A stretch of DNA of 64,000 nt from Bryopsis sp. KO-2023 (GCA_030272585.1 BSYQ01000006.1:5543001-5607000); one strand, 5' to 3'. Counted from the first letter of the stretch, positions 1 through 12,031 are shown. A program made the numbers and translations. Notes: a model not told the origin generated them from the sequence alone.

Positions 1-508
1 ACATATTATATAGTTCAGAGTATTAAGAAGTAAGTGATTAGGATTTGGGGACCTCATGGTACATTCGGGATAGAGAGGATTTGTTCGAAAGATACTTGTG
101 TCGCGGAACAAGGGCATTTAATATTAAAAAGCTGTGATTTGTTATAAACCACAGATTTGGGTGGGTTATTGTCAAAAGAATGGATAAACAACAGCGACAA
201 GTAAGAACAAATGGCACTTTGGAGCTTCACTATGGAAGGGAGCGTGGAGCTGTAGAATAAACTGTTTCTCACAAACCAGCCGCCAGTATTTCTTTCCCGG
301 AGTGGGGATATCTTTCTTGCACCTTAGGGCACAGTGCTGTAAAGCCCTGTTTAAAAACATCGTCTTTAGAACTAATTGGCTCTACTTTGTAGAGTATCGA
401 CCATACGTTGCGAGCTGCACTGGGTTTTCAAGCTCGAACCTGTTGATTTTCCATTCTTACGCTCAGGGAATGAAGATATTGACTTTCGTTTCGTTTTTCT
501 GCTCAGGA
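1..508. other. Upstream region of the first gene
   Basis: No convincing coding sequence is seen. A pyrimidine-rich stretch ending in CAG at about 491-505 sits just before the ATG at 509 and looks like a 3' splice site, so the first gene probably has an intron in its 5' leader. The open frame that runs from 302 into the gene has no ATG of its own before 479. Confidence 0.4.
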
Positions 509-1015
509 ATGAGCGCTTCGAACGAGCCCACTCCCTCTCCGTGGGACGTACCACCAGCCGTTCACTCCGTGACCTTTCACGGAGGCCGACATGTGGGGTT
601 GCGGGTAAACATGAAACCCAGCACTCTGTGGGCGGCGCTCGCAGCGCTTCTTCTTGTCGCTGGGGCAACTCTTTTTTCCGTGGCCCGATTGTGCGACTTC
701 GCGGAAGGCACGCGAAATGCTGCTGGCGGTTTGTGGTTGGGCCTGGGTGTCCTCCTCGCGATCGCAGAGCGTCTCGCGCGTGAGCAAGAGAAGGACGTCG
801 ACATCATCATTGGCACGACGTTCGTCGCTTGCTCCCAAAGCCCGTTCGCATACCGAATTGATTGTGTTGCGAGCGTGGAGAGAGCATCTGGAAACGTGGA
901 GATGCTGATGAGGGACGGAACGCGCCGAGTCTTCTTCTGTGGCCGTGACGCCCACGTCGCCGATTACATCGCCCACTGGATGAAGGCTAGGATGTGCCTG
1001 GATTCCTTGGTTTAG
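509..1015 (+). CDS. Small two-pass membrane protein with a PH-like tail
   Basis: Single-exon frame of 168 residues from the ATG at 509, chosen because a splice-acceptor-like sequence lies directly before it. After a polar N-terminus there are two hydrophobic segments (about residues 38-60 and 73-90) followed by a charged cytosolic-type tail. The tail alternates short beta-strand-like stretches (DIIIGTTFVAC, YRIDCVASV, VEMLMRDGTRRVFF) and ends in a helix (VADYIAHWMKARM). Two membrane helices followed by a PH-like fold resembles the general plan of PIG-H or bacterial PH-domain proteins, but I see no diagnostic motif, so the function is unknown. It lies about 870 bp upstream of the retrotransposon and reads in the same direction as SLC30A9. 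Confidence 0.45.
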   Translation: MSASNEPTPSPWDVPPAVHSVTFHGGRHVGLRVNMKPSTLWAALAALLLVAGATLFSVARLCDFAEGTRNAAGGLWLGLGVLLAIAERLAREQEKDVDIIIGTTFVACSQSPFAYRIDCVASVERASGNVEMLMRDGTRRVFFCGRDAHVADYIAHWMKARMCLDSLV

Positions 1016-1880
1016 AAATACGGGGTAGGGGGAGGACAGGTGGGCAAGATACCGGGGACCTGGGGGGGAGGGGAGCAGTGCTGAAAATGCACATCGCATG
1101 CCCAATTTTTACAATTGCTATTGATGTTGCCGGGAGGCAAAAAGTTGCCTTGAAATATGGGCATGGGTCAGGGGTTTAAAGAGGGGGAAGAAAGGGGGGC
1201 AGGGGAGCGGGGGTTATGTACCAATGGAAAAAAATAGATGAATAGTGAATAAGGGAGTAAACTGTTGGGGACACATTCGTGAACAAATGAAGTTTTGGTT
1301 TTTACATCCTGTCTGAAGGATGGCTGGATCCGAGATGAAAAAAGGTGAACAGTATAGTTGTGATCAGAAATGAAAAAAAGGAACCTTTTTAAATGCCCCT
1401 GAAGATGGGGAATAAGAAATTTTCCAGGAATTGCTGTAAAACATATGATAAGATTTGCACAACCTTCAGCTCTCAAACAAACAAACAAACAAACATCAAA
1501 TGCTTGGAACTTTGAAATGCTTCATGCCCACCCAGGTTGTCTTCCAGTGAATCTTCTCTTTCCTTTCGGACCTGATTTGAATCTGTTTTGTCTAATTCTG
1601 TCCGTCTCACAACAATTTCTTCCTCATTTGAGCCCCACTGCATATTACGAATCGTTCAACCAATCAATCGATCAATGATTAAACGTTTTACATTCCTTTA
1701 CTGCGAATCAATTTTTGATTACGCCTGAAAAGAATGCGTAAAAAAAAAATACGCCGACAGCCGGCAGAAGAAGGATTGACCACCGAAGTGATTGGCAAAA
1801 ACATTGCGCGAAAAGCGCGATCTGTTTTTGCTGCAAACGCAGTCCAATTCCAAAGCATGCAAAAGGCTTTGGGCACCTTC
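1016..1880. other. Intergenic DNA between first gene and retrotransposon
   Basis: No gene seen. A short (CAAA)n microsatellite lies at about 1474-1494. The last four bases, CTTC (1877-1880), are one copy of the retrotransposon target-site duplication. Confidence 0.6.
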
Positions 1881-2029
1881 TGTGGTGACACAGTTGTCAA
1901 CGGTGTTCAGTTGCGTCATTGGGGGTTACAGTTAACCGTTGGGCTAGGGTGTATTTAGCCGGGATAATCCAATGTAATCCACCTTCTTCGTTCTGTCCTG
2001 GGAAGTATCCCTGTTGACCCTCTCCGACA
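1881..2029 (+). repeat. 5' LTR (149 bp)
   Basis: Starts TGTGGTGACA and ends CTCCGACA, with the TG...CA termini typical of LTRs. Identical to the copy at 3010-3158. No other copy or solo LTR was noticed in the window. Confidence 0.92.
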
Positions 2030-2032
2030 AGT

Positions 2033-2050
2033 TGGTGCCTCCCTCTGAGA
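2033..2050 (+). other. Candidate primer-binding site
   Basis: TGGTGCC begins at 2034, just inside the 5' LTR. TGG is the complement of the CCA end of a tRNA, as expected of a minus-strand primer site. The tRNA species cannot be assigned by eye. Confidence 0.45.
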
Positions 2051-2431
2051 GAGACCTGTCAACATATCTTCCCCGAGCTCGTCGCATAGCGATAGGTGCT
2101 CCGAAGTTGCGTCATACATTGGATTGCATTGGGGATTGGAATCTGGAAATTCTGTCACGAGCTCACGAGCGTGACCGAGTCAAGTTGAGTTGTAAATTCT
2201 TTGGAGCTACGCACATCGAGCGTGGGAGAAGTGTCCGCCAAAGGGAGTGACACGTATCGTTTGATAGTCAAGAGTGGTCAATCCGGTTTGGCGAAGATAA
2301 TACACTGCAGTGAAGTCCGCTCTGTGAGGCGCGATGGGTAGTATTGTCAAGAGGTGAGGTGAGGTGAGGCCAGGGAGCCAAAAGTCCGAAAGTCCAAAAG
2401 TCCGGGGCAGTACCATTGCACCAACAGCGGG

Positions 2432-2896
2432 AGTTGGAACGAGGGACTGGGTATATTTCGAGTTGGACGGGAGTTGCCATCGACTGTTGATGATTGTGAA
2501 ACGAGAGAGATGGTGGAGAAGAGGGTGCAAGCAGCAAGACTCGATGATGTGGAGTGTCGGCGATAGGAAGTGTTGGTAGAAAGATTGGAGCGCCAGAGAA
2601 GGGAAACGAAAGCGGCGGCATTTCGGATCGATTATATCATTTTACGCATGAAGGGCGAGAAGGAGAAAACGCGAAAATTGCGAGCTACTTGGGAGGGACC
2701 ATTCCAAATAACTGCATTGGCAGGACATGGAGTTGTGAAGTTGGCTACTTTGTCTGGGCAAACGGTGGAACGTTCGGGCCACATGAATCGGCTCGAAATC
2801 TATCGTACAAGGGAATTTACGTTTGCTCCACAGGGAAGTAGTGAACCCTGGGGAAGTGGGTCTTTTCGAAAAGGAGTTTTGCCCATTCTGCAGTAG
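2432..2896 (+). pseudogene. Integrase 3' remnant of the Ty3/Gypsy element
   Basis: This frame encodes the C-terminal end of a retroviral-type integrase. FRVGRELPSTVDD resembles the stretch that follows the catalytic core in Ty3/Gypsy integrases. After a charged helix comes a GPY/F-like module (about 2660-2810) with WEGPFQI, GVVKL and HMNRLEIY, which is diagnostic of Ty3/Gypsy elements. An in-frame TAG at 2564-2566 interrupts it, and the DDE catalytic core is missing, so no active enzyme is made. The frame ends at 2896, about 110 bp before the 3' LTR. Confidence 0.85.
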
Positions 2897-2997
2897 CGAG
2901 CTCGATATGAAAGTACTGTTTTCCATTGCGTGAAAGGAATTCTGGGACGATGTCAGGAGAATCGTCGGTTGTTTATTTTGCTGGAGACATCAAACCT

Positions 2998-3009
2998 GGG
3001 GGGGAGAAG
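2998..3009 (+). other. Polypurine tract of the retrotransposon
   Basis: GGGGGGGAGAAG directly abuts the 3' LTR at 3010, as expected of the plus-strand primer of an LTR retrotransposon. Confidence 0.8.
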
Positions 3010-3158
3010 TGTGGTGACACAGTTGTCAACGGTGTTCAGTTGCGTCATTGGGGGTTACAGTTAACCGTTGGGCTAGGGTGTATTTAGCCGGGATAATCCA
3101 ATGTAATCCACCTTCTTCGTTCTGTCCTGGGAAGTATCCCTGTTGACCCTCTCCGACA
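3010..3158 (+). repeat. 3' LTR (149 bp)
   Basis: Identical to 1881-2029 as read by eye. Followed by CTTC, matching the four bases before the 5' LTR. Confidence 0.92.
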
Positions 3159-3356
3159 CTTCCAAGGCCACGTGACAGAAAATCGAGCATGATTCGACGT
3201 CCTTGAAGCGAAGGTGTAATCACCCACGCCACTGCTGTTTTCCACACCACTGACCACCGCGTCACAAAAAGGACTTTGTTTGGGAAAAGAACCCAAACAT
3301 ATCCGTTTGCGTTTTAGGATTTTCATACCAGCTATGTTTGCGTTTGTAGTCTTACT

Positions 3357-6300
3357 ATGTTACGGGTGCTTGTAACCTCTGCGCGACGACTTTTCAACGA
3401 TAGCCGGTGCGGTTCCGGACCGAGCGTCGAAACCTGTGCAGGGTTGCTCTGCTTAGCTTCTAGACACACGGAGCAGATGAGAGTCGACACTCACAATGCG
3501 ATGGGCAAGAGTTGGGGGGGGCGCTGGCCGACAGGGGGGGGTCCGTTCCAGCTCCGCGCAGTGAGGACGGGGCTTGCGATGGGGCTGCCGGTTGGCGTAG
3601 ACTTTTCGAAACATCCTGCTTCCGTTCGCGAACGAAGCTACGGCCATCGTTGGAGCTCAACGGATGACGGCCGTTTCAAGTGAGGGGGTGGAGAGGTCGG
3701 ATGTTCCTCTAAGTTTTCTTTAAGTTTCTGTCCGCTGCGCTTCGAAACTTTTTTTGAGATTATTCCCACAGGCCTGATTGTCTGTAGTTAAGCTGTGTTT
3801 GCTAAACTCCGTTTAGAAATTTTCCAGTATTTTCCTAATGATTTGTTTTTGTTTGAATTGTCAATGCATAGGCCTGGTTGGTGCAACCATCTAGGGGTGA
3901 TATTTGATTTTGCCATAAATTATTTATTAGTTTTTGTTTTATTCCTTTCGTTCCTCTCCCAAAATGAACATAAGAGCCTGTTTAAAAAACAAAAGAAATG
4001 CTTTCTTTGACACTGTGAAGAAAAGTTATTGAAAACAGCAAAGGTTCGATCGCTAGAAACGGTGCCACTGGTTGGTGAGATGCAATATATGTATGCCAAT
4101 ACATAAAAATTGATGAAAAAAAAAACCTTCATATATATATTCCTTTTTTTTATTTGAAGGTGTAAATCAGCTTCTTCGACACCTGCCGCCTACATGTCGT
4201 TGGACCCTGAGGAGAAAATCGACCTATCATTGTCGAAAGCTGAGAAAGACCATTTTAGAAGGGAACTGCACACAATCAATGTAGGTAAGAAATGCTGCAA
4301 TGGTAATTTGAAAGAAAAAAAAAAAACGAATGGTGTCAGTGTTATTGTCGTGTTCACAGCTTGAACTTGGTCAAGGGAAGGGAAAAAAACTATAAAACTA
4401 TTTTCTTTTGTTGAATTGTATAAAAATAATGTAAACTACACGTGGCACTCAGTTTTGATGGTGAACAGAAATGTGGAAGCTAAAAAAAAAACCTCTTCTG
4501 CAGTGTTTTGTGGTCGTTTCAGTATTAAATGGTAAATTAAGTTTCTTTGATTTTTTTGATTTTTTGTGAGGGGTGTGTGGAGGGGAACCCCAAATTATAG
4601 AAGGGAACTGAAAAGGGTTATTTTATTTTTTGGAATTTATTGCACGAAAGCTGCAAGCGTCATGTAGCCGGAAATGTGGCGGAACCACTCCAAAAAAAAA
4701 CAAACAAGAACTTCTTCATCCCAAAATTTTCCATATTCCTTGTTTATATTATTGGTTTGCCTGTGGGTTTTGCAGCCATCACGGCAAATCTTGCTATTTT
4801 GGTAGCCAAGGTTGGAGCATGCTATGTGTCCATGAGCAGGTGGGTGATTTCCATTTAAAAATTCAACAAAAATAAAATTAAAAAATTCTGCAACTGTCAG
4901 AGATCCAGGAAAAATCGTTCGCTGCTGCATTTTGGTCCTTTATGAAGATTAGACATGCTGCTTTTCCTACGAAACTGTCATGCATCTCAACCTCCCACCT
5001 GGAATTCCAGGTTTTTTTACCTTTCATGAAAGAAATATGAAACCAAAAAATGCTGTTGGGAAAAAAAAGGGTATTGAAAAAAAAAGGGTAATAATTTTTA
5101 ACTTTTTTGAGGATCAATTGAAAACGATCGAGAAACTAATTCTACAATTAGTATTCATTTGCACAGTGAACGGGCTGCATGACTGATTTAAGAGTCTTCA
5201 TGCAGTATATTTGAAGGAAACAAGATAATAATCACAAATTCTTTTTTTTACAGCTCCATGTTCGCTGAGGCGATCCATTCACTAGCTGATGTTGGGAATC
5301 AGGTGAGGGCCAGTCAACTTGCTTAGATCACCTAGCATACAGTTCCCCCCCCCCCCCTTTTTTTTTTTTCAAGTCTGTGTGCAGTTAATCCTTTCGTGTT
5401 TTGCCTTCGCTGTATGCTTTATCCATATTTGGGGCTCATTTTTACCCCCTACTTAAATGCTTTTGCAGATTCTGCTCAGAAAAGGGGTGGTGCAAGCTTT
5501 GAAGGGGCCCACACCAATGTATCCGTATGGATTCAGTCGGGATAAATTCGTTTGGTCGCTCATGTCGGCTGTGGGGATATTTTTCCTGGGAGCAGGGGTT
5601 TCTGTTTTCAATGGGATCCAAGGATTGGTCCAACCAAGGGAAATTCATGATCTAACTTTAGTGTTTTGGGGTAAGAATTAAATAAAATATGGAGCAGGAA
5701 ATTGAAGAATTAATTAATAAATAAAAACACTGTGGAGGGTTTTTTTAAAATCAGTGTCGATAGCATGAGTGTAAAAAAGCAAGAGCACCAGGGAGGATTT
5801 TTTTTTCAGTTTCAACTATTAGTTTTGGAGGGTTTTCTTTTAAAAAAAGGGAAAAAAGAAGTCAGCTGTGACTCTCCAAAAACAAAATCATTTTTAAAAT
5901 GAGTATTTTTTTAATTTTTCTTTCAACACTGAAGCTGAGATGTAGGATACATATATGTATGTATATATATATTTTTTGTATGATAGGTTTCTGCTCGATG
6001 TGCGTGTTTTTTTGTTTGTTTTTTTTCTTCATGATTTTTAATTTATTTTTTGTGTTTTGGCTGCAGTTTTGGGTGGTTCTTTTGTGTTGGAGGGAATCTC
6101 CTTTTTGGTGGCATGCCGAACAGTCATGCTCAATGCAGCACACAGAAAAATGAAATTCTCTGAGTATGTCTGGCTGGGAAAAGACCCGACCCCCATTGCC
6201 GTTATGCTGGAAGACAGTGGAGCCGTCATAGGCATTATCATCGCTGGTAATTTTTTTTCCTTCTATTTTTTGTGTTAATTTATGATTTATCTATTTCTTT

Positions 6301-8574
6301 TTGAAGTGTTGAATCGTTTTTGACAGTCTATTTGAGAGGAATCCACTTGTGTCGCATTTTCTTCTCCCTGAAGGTTTCTTTTTTTTCTTTGCTAGGTGCT
6401 TGCACTATGTTATCTGCCTACACTGGAAGCAGCGTTTGGGATTCATTGGGCTCCATTGCCGTCGGAGTTTTGATGGGAGGGGTGGCCTCTTTTCTGATCA
6501 GGATGAACCGTTCTTTTCTCATAGGTAAAAAAAAAACCTTTTTAGTGGTTCTTCATTTGTGGCTACTTCTTGCCAAAATATATATATAATCCTATATATA
6601 TATATATGATTTTGTTTTGCGATAGCTATGGATTTGGACGTTGTTCCAACTCGTTAGATTTAAGTTGAGAAACATTGGTGACAGATTCAGGGACATGTGC
6701 AATTTGATGGTGATTCAGTCATACGTTTTTTTTAATGTGTAGGTTTACGGCAGGGCATTAAAACTAAAAAAACTGATGAACTTCTTCCACAATCCATGCT
6801 TGTATTTGCGTGAATAACATGCACTTGTTTTCAAGATTTTTTTTCTACGAAAAGTTTTTTTTTAATAAATCTCTGTCCACTTGTGGATCCAGCTTGATAA
6901 CGAATTGAGGTGTGGTTTTTTGAATCCATTGTTTTCAAATCCATGATCTTGTATCGATATATTTTTCCCAGGTCGGTCCATTGGGAGGCAAGAAATGTCA
7001 CTCATACTCAGGCAGCTCACAGAAGATCCAGTCGTTAAGGTGTGATCCTTTTTACATGCACTTGAATGAGGCATATATTCTTCTTTCTCACCCTCCAAAA
7101 AATAAAAAAATAAAAAAGATTTGTTTTTTCTTTCCCTTCTTTGCTGATGGATGGCTGAAGAAATTGTCATGTCTTTTATTATTATCTTCTAGGGATTGAT
7201 TTGCACTCCTATATTAAAACATGCATAAGCTGAGTTTTGGAAACATCGGAAAACTAAAGCTGGGAGAAAAGGGTTGTTTTTTTTTTTGAATAGGAATAAA
7301 AACAAATAAGAGATTAAAAGAAAGAAAAGAAAAAAACGCCGTATTTTCAGTGTGCATTGGTTTTGACTGATTGGTGTTGCAATTCTTGCAGAATGTGTAT
7401 GATTTTAAGAGTGAGGAGATCGGTCCTGGGAGGTACAGACTGAAGGCTGAAATTGGTACGACAGCCTTCGAACTTTTTGTACGTTTTTAATTAGTATTTT
7501 AAACCTTGTGATCAACCCCCCTTTCTTTTTAATCCAAAATGCCTTCTTTGGGTATGTTCAGTTTTTATTTTTTTTTGTCTCTTGTTTGTGGAGAATGATT
7601 CTGTATCAACTCGGGCAGCGTTCTTCCTCCAACGCTTGTCCCCAGTGCATGAGTTGAATAACAGATTGAAAATAAGATTTGGAGTCGTACTAGAGAGGTA
7701 CTGATGCAAAGTGCCTGATTGTGTGAAATTCAGATTTTTCGGGGGAAGTGGTCGTCGAACGACATCTTAAGGTAAAAATATAATTTCGAAACGAATGGAG
7801 GGGATTTTTTTATTCATTTTATTTTTTATTAGTATTTTTTTTGGGGGGGGGGGATGGGAAGAGTTGAGAGTGAAGTGATTTGAAAGAAACTTTGTTTTTG
7901 GTTGTGGTTTTTGTTTATTATTGCTGCCGCTTTCCTTCTCGCTCCCTGTGCATTAATCATATTTTTGGATATTTGTCCATGTTTTATCATCGAATGAAAA
8001 AATCATCACCAGTGGAGAAGCTCTTGGTAGAAAAGACGCTGGTGTGATGTTGTGTAGATTCTGGACCGGGATGAGGTTTACCAGAGGTTGAGACACGCGT
8101 CTTGGTCCCAAGAAAACAGGGCACTGGACATGGTTTTGAAAGACTATGGTGAGAGGCACTTGCATATTCACTCGCATATGTGTTGCTCCAAAAAAATCTA
8201 AAAATACAGAGACGATGTGTGTGCATATTCTCTTGCGTTCGTTTTCTTTTTTTTTGTGGGGGATGGCTCTGGAGGCTCCCCCCAGCTCCCCCCCCTGGTT
8301 GCATATGTTCAAGATGCTTATTTTCTAATTTGAACCATTTTTTCCCCCAGGGAAAGAGCTCGTGAGTCAAGTGGGTGCCGAAGTCGACAGACTGGAGGCG
8401 AAAATTAGGAAAGCGGTCCCTGGAGTTGTGCACGTTGATTTGGAGGTGGATCGTGGCAAAATCGAGAAAAAATTCAAGGAAAAAGTGAACACGAACAATT
8501 CCGTCCCTCTTGAAACGCCCCCCGAACTTCGCAAAGGAATATCTGGCGGGGACCCACACGACAAAATGAATTGA
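3357..8574 (+). CDS. SLC30A9: SLC30A9/ZnT9-type mitochondrial cation transporter
   Basis: Member of the cation diffusion facilitator family, closest to SLC30A9, a zinc exporter of mitochondria in animals. I derive 12 exons: 3357-3679, 4160-4284, 4776-4839, 5254-5302, 5469-5670, 6067-6246, 6396-6524, 6972-7039, 7392-7455, 7734-7771, 8058-8148, 8351-8574. All phases agree, giving 518 residues. The N-terminus (MLRVLVTSARRLF) is basic and fits a mitochondrial presequence. Family landmarks are SSMFAEAIHSLADVGNQ (about residues 171-187, the HxxxD motif of transmembrane helix 2), YPYGFSRDKF, LEDSGAVIGI (about 302-311) and WDSLGSIAVG. The C-terminal cytosolic domain has VGAEVDRLEAKI and VVHVDLEV, as in SLC30A9. 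The only oddity is the young retrotransposon about 200 bp upstream of the start codon. Family assignment is very secure; substrate and location are inferred from homologues. Confidence 0.95.
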
Positions 8575-9095
8575 GGCTGGAGGGAAAAAGCAGAAAGAGG
8601 AGGATACACTGAATTGCTCCAATGTACTTCAGCAAGAGTGAGATCGATTTTCAGATTCTTTTCAAGAGGATTATGGGGTGAGGTGCATTGGAGGGGGGGG
8701 TCTTGGGGGACTGAAAAAGAAAACAACAGCTGAAGCACGAAGAACAGGGTGGTTTATTTCTGGGAAGTATCTGTACGGGATTCTTGAAGGGTGATTTTTT
8801 TTTTTTTAAATTTTAGGCAGGGGTTCACTCAGCATTGTTTGGGTGGACGAACGATAGCTATCGCATGAAGGGCACATGTAATGTATGCACATGGCAAATG
8901 ATGTCAAGATGGTTGGACAAGAGAATGTCTTTCAGATCAATTGAGGTGACAATACACAGACAGTTTCAACCTGGCGCAGAATATGCCAGTCCCAATCTTT
9001 GTGAGTTTGGGGTGGGAGGGGTCGATCGAGGGGATGGTGACCCCCCCCCAACCACCACGACTGGAAAGGCCGCCAATCCGCATTCATTGGAAACC
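8575..9095. other. Convergent 3' region between SLC30A9 and GH81 genes
   Basis: No coding sequence recognised. It presumably holds the 3' untranslated regions of both convergent genes. Confidence 0.6.
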
Positions 9096-11779
9096 TCACA
9101 ACCATCCACCTAGGGTCATCACCAAAGAGCACAACACAAGGGACACAAGATGAAAAGGCGGAACAGGGGGGGCGTTCGATGGAGTGGGTGCTTTGGGGGG
9201 CTGACCCAAAACCATCAACTCCTCCCTTCTCAAGTCAACTGAAATCGCTTTTGGTGGACCCGGCTGGCTAGCTGTTTCTGCCGACCTGGTCGCCACCCAA
9301 TACAAAGTATTTGTTTTCGTGTTCCCACCGAGAAAGGTTTTCAGCTTTTGAACCTCCTCCCATGCCAGCTCCGGATCAATGATGGCGTGAGCAATGTAAA
9401 TATAGCCCAGCCATTCATCGCTCATAGGTGGTTCTGAACGAGAAATTGTGGTGCTGAGAATTGGGTAGGACTTGGAAATCCATTCAGGACGAAGTAACGC
9501 CTCCGATATGGACGTTATCGGCAAGAATTGGATGCCGTGAATGTATTCCAGGTTTCCCCCGAACCAAGTGGCATGGTCCACTTTGGTTGACCACAGCACC
9601 CCCACAACTGTCCTGTCTGCGTAGGGCTGAGCGTAAATTTCTGTATCGACCACTTGCCAGTATTTTTGAGCAGCTCTGATTTCCATTTGCATCATGATAC
9701 GCCCATACCCCGCCAGCTCTTCGTTGCGAAGTGCCACTCCCAATAGATAAACGGCATAGTACGCGTTCACAGCCTCCGACGTCGACTCTTGGTTCTTGGC
9801 GTCGGCGGCTGAGAACAGACCACCCGCCCAACTGTGCCACGCATACATATCTTTGTGGCGGCTGAATGGGAAGTAGGGGTCCTCTGTGTTTGGGTTTGCA
9901 AAATCTCTGACCAAATCGAGAACCTCCCGACTGTGATTCTCCAGCCAATCGGCGTCTGTCCTTCCAATCACGGCGGCTGCGTAAGTCAAGTACCCGTAGT
10001 GATAATGGTGATCGTTGTAAACACCATTCCCAAAATCGGCAGCAGCATTCTGCATGCCAAAAGTGGACACCAAGCCTCCCCAGGTTCTATTGTATACCAG
10101 AGCATCTGGATTGGAAGCCATCAGCCAGGGTTCAAGGTGCTCCTTCATCCGCTCGATGATGTTTTGGGCAGTGCGTCTCTCACCAATATCGTCAGCTATA
10201 AGGGCAAGTCGCCCCATGGCAGCGATCTGATAAAAAACAAAGAAATCAGGATATGCTGCAGGTAAAGCAACTCTTGGTGCGGCAAAATCAGGCATGCAAC
10301 TTTTGAAGTCGTGAATTGAAAAATGAGGAGCCTCCGTCGAAGTAGCCAAACCCGCCGTTTTCAAACTTCTTGCTTTCATACTTCTTTTCCGAAGAAATAC
10401 GGATCCTGGGCACTTGGAACCAGATACTGGTCGCCCAGCAAGGCGCTCCTCACTGCTGATATTTTATCAGGGGAAATCGCACTACGAGATATCCAAGATA
10501 TCGGAGGAAGTTGGTCTATCATTACCCAAGTTTTCCCCAGGACCCCTACACACCCACTTCCAGGTTTTCAGAGAACATTGTGGACACAGCCCAAAGCTCG
10601 CGTTGAATAAACGGTGCCGAAAATTTTTGTTTAATTTTAAACACCAACACTTTCATAGACTTTTGCAACGCATAATACCACTCACCCACCTGTCATGTGT
10701 CCTTTGATGGTTCTGAAATGCTTCTCAGAGCCATTGATTCCCAGAAGACCGGCGTCGATATGGTGCGGGAGGGCCATCAAGAGCAAATCTCCTGTTGAGC
10801 CGCCATAAGTTGCCGTTTCGTACTCGTACCTGATCGTTGCGATATCTTGTTTGTGAGAAAGATGCACCTTTCCAGCGACAGGGATTGTGTAGCGGTTGGT
10901 GTCAAGGAGTTCTGAGAAAAAATGGAACGAACATCAAATGTTAACAAAGCACGGCACAAAGTTGATAGAAACCGCTGCGTTTCCAGACCACTTTTTTGGT
11001 TGCTACGTATGCCCCTACCCTCGAATTCACCATTTCTGGCTAGAGCAACTCTAATTATTCCAGAGAAAGCGGCGGTGGATTCCCCAGCATCTCCAGGACC
11101 ACCAAACGCTATGCTGATTGGTGAGGAGGCATACAACAGCCAAGTCTGTCCGTTGTTCATTTCGATCCTCAACTTTTTTTCGTCCACCACCACCGAGTTT
11201 GTCGGTTCAAGAATCGCGTGCATCGTTCCAACCATAGGCGTCAAGTTTTCAAACACAAAAGACACGAAGGGGCTTCCTTGAACGATAATCGCTTTCATGA
11301 ATCCCTGCGAGCTCCTCCATTCTACCGTTACTGACAAATCGTCGTAGCTGATTACTTTGCGATGGGATACGTCCTCTTTCACAGTGAGCCGAAAGTTTGG
11401 CAAGAACGTAGAAAGAACGAAGTTCTCCGCGGACGTCACAGCGGGGTAACATATTGCAAGCCCTTGATGCTTAGCTTGGAGCAAATAGGGAAGCGGGGAT
11501 ATGGTGTTGACGCCCCCACCAAGAACCAAATTATCCCACCAAGCGTTCGTTGGTAAAGGAACGGCCGAAGCATTCCAGAGCGAACTGTCCGGCTTGACAG
11601 GCGGCGCACCAATCCCCGCCAGCTCCGCGGAAGGGAGGAGTGGGGATTACATTGGAGCCGATCTTTGTTTCGTGGAGGGTGGAGGCGGCGGTGACATCCG
11701 CGAGCAAGGAAAACGCCGCCGCCACAACCATTGTTGCACGCACCACGTGAATCATCGACTCCATTGGATCGGACACCAT
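9096..11779 (-). CDS. GH81 endo-beta-1,3-glucanase, secreted, GPI-type C-terminus
   Basis: Family 81 glycosyl hydrolase, which cuts internal bonds of beta-1,3-glucan (callose, laminarin or fungal wall glucan). Exons on the minus strand: 11779-11651, 11592-11019, 10911-10690, 10545-10382, 10226-9096, giving about 739 residues with consistent phases. The first joint needs a 58-bp intron; otherwise there is a +1 frame change near 11,600-11,646. Domains in order: signal peptide (VVRATMVVAAAFSLLADVTA); start of the catalytic region (PLPTNAWWDNLVLGGG); VLGKTWVMIDQLPPISW; DPYFFGKE; and the family motifs DHHYHYGY (about 10,013-9,990) and NQESTSEAVNAYYA (about 9,800), which carry the acidic catalytic residues in this family. 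The C-terminus is a short proline-rich stretch followed by a hydrophobic tail (LVSLVLCSLVMTLGGWL), typical of GPI anchoring. Substrate in this organism is unknown. Confidence 0.93.
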
Positions 11780-12031
11780 GCCAACACTTGCGGCCTGGTT
11801 TGGGCAGCCCATATTCTTCCCAAAAACAAATCCCGATCGTCGTATTTTCCAAGCTCCCCTTTGGATCGTTTCTCTTCTCAGGTGCTCGGAATTGTTTTTG
11901 GTCAACACCCTACTCCATACCTCGACCTCACAACACACAACGATTTGACGTCTGATGTCTTGTCGGGCACGGCCCCCTTCAATCCGATCCAGTGTCTGGA
12001 ATGGCAAAACACGATTCGTCGCCACCAAATA
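11780..12031. promoter_or_regulatory. Shared upstream region, GH81 and kelch genes
   Basis: Only 252 bp separate the two start codons, which point away from each other, so this interval must hold promoter elements for both. No TATA-like box stands out. Confidence 0.5.

Larger units (their letters stand above)
1881..3158 (+). mobile_element. Internally deleted Ty3/Gypsy-type LTR retrotransposon
   Basis: A complete element of 1,278 bp bounded by two direct 149-bp LTRs (1881-2029 and 3010-3158) that I read as identical base for base. Each LTR begins TG and ends CA. The element is flanked by the 4-bp duplication CTTC (1877-1880 and 3159-3162). A candidate primer-binding site beginning TGGTGCC lies four bases inside the 5' LTR, and a purine tract (GGGGGGGAGAAG, 2998-3009) abuts the 3' LTR. 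The interior is only 980 bp: a leader plus the 3' end of an integrase gene with a stop codon in it. Gag, protease, reverse transcriptase and RNase H are absent. It is therefore non-autonomous, and the identical LTRs suggest recent insertion. It ends about 200 bp before the ATG of the SLC30A9 homologue. Confidence 0.9.
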
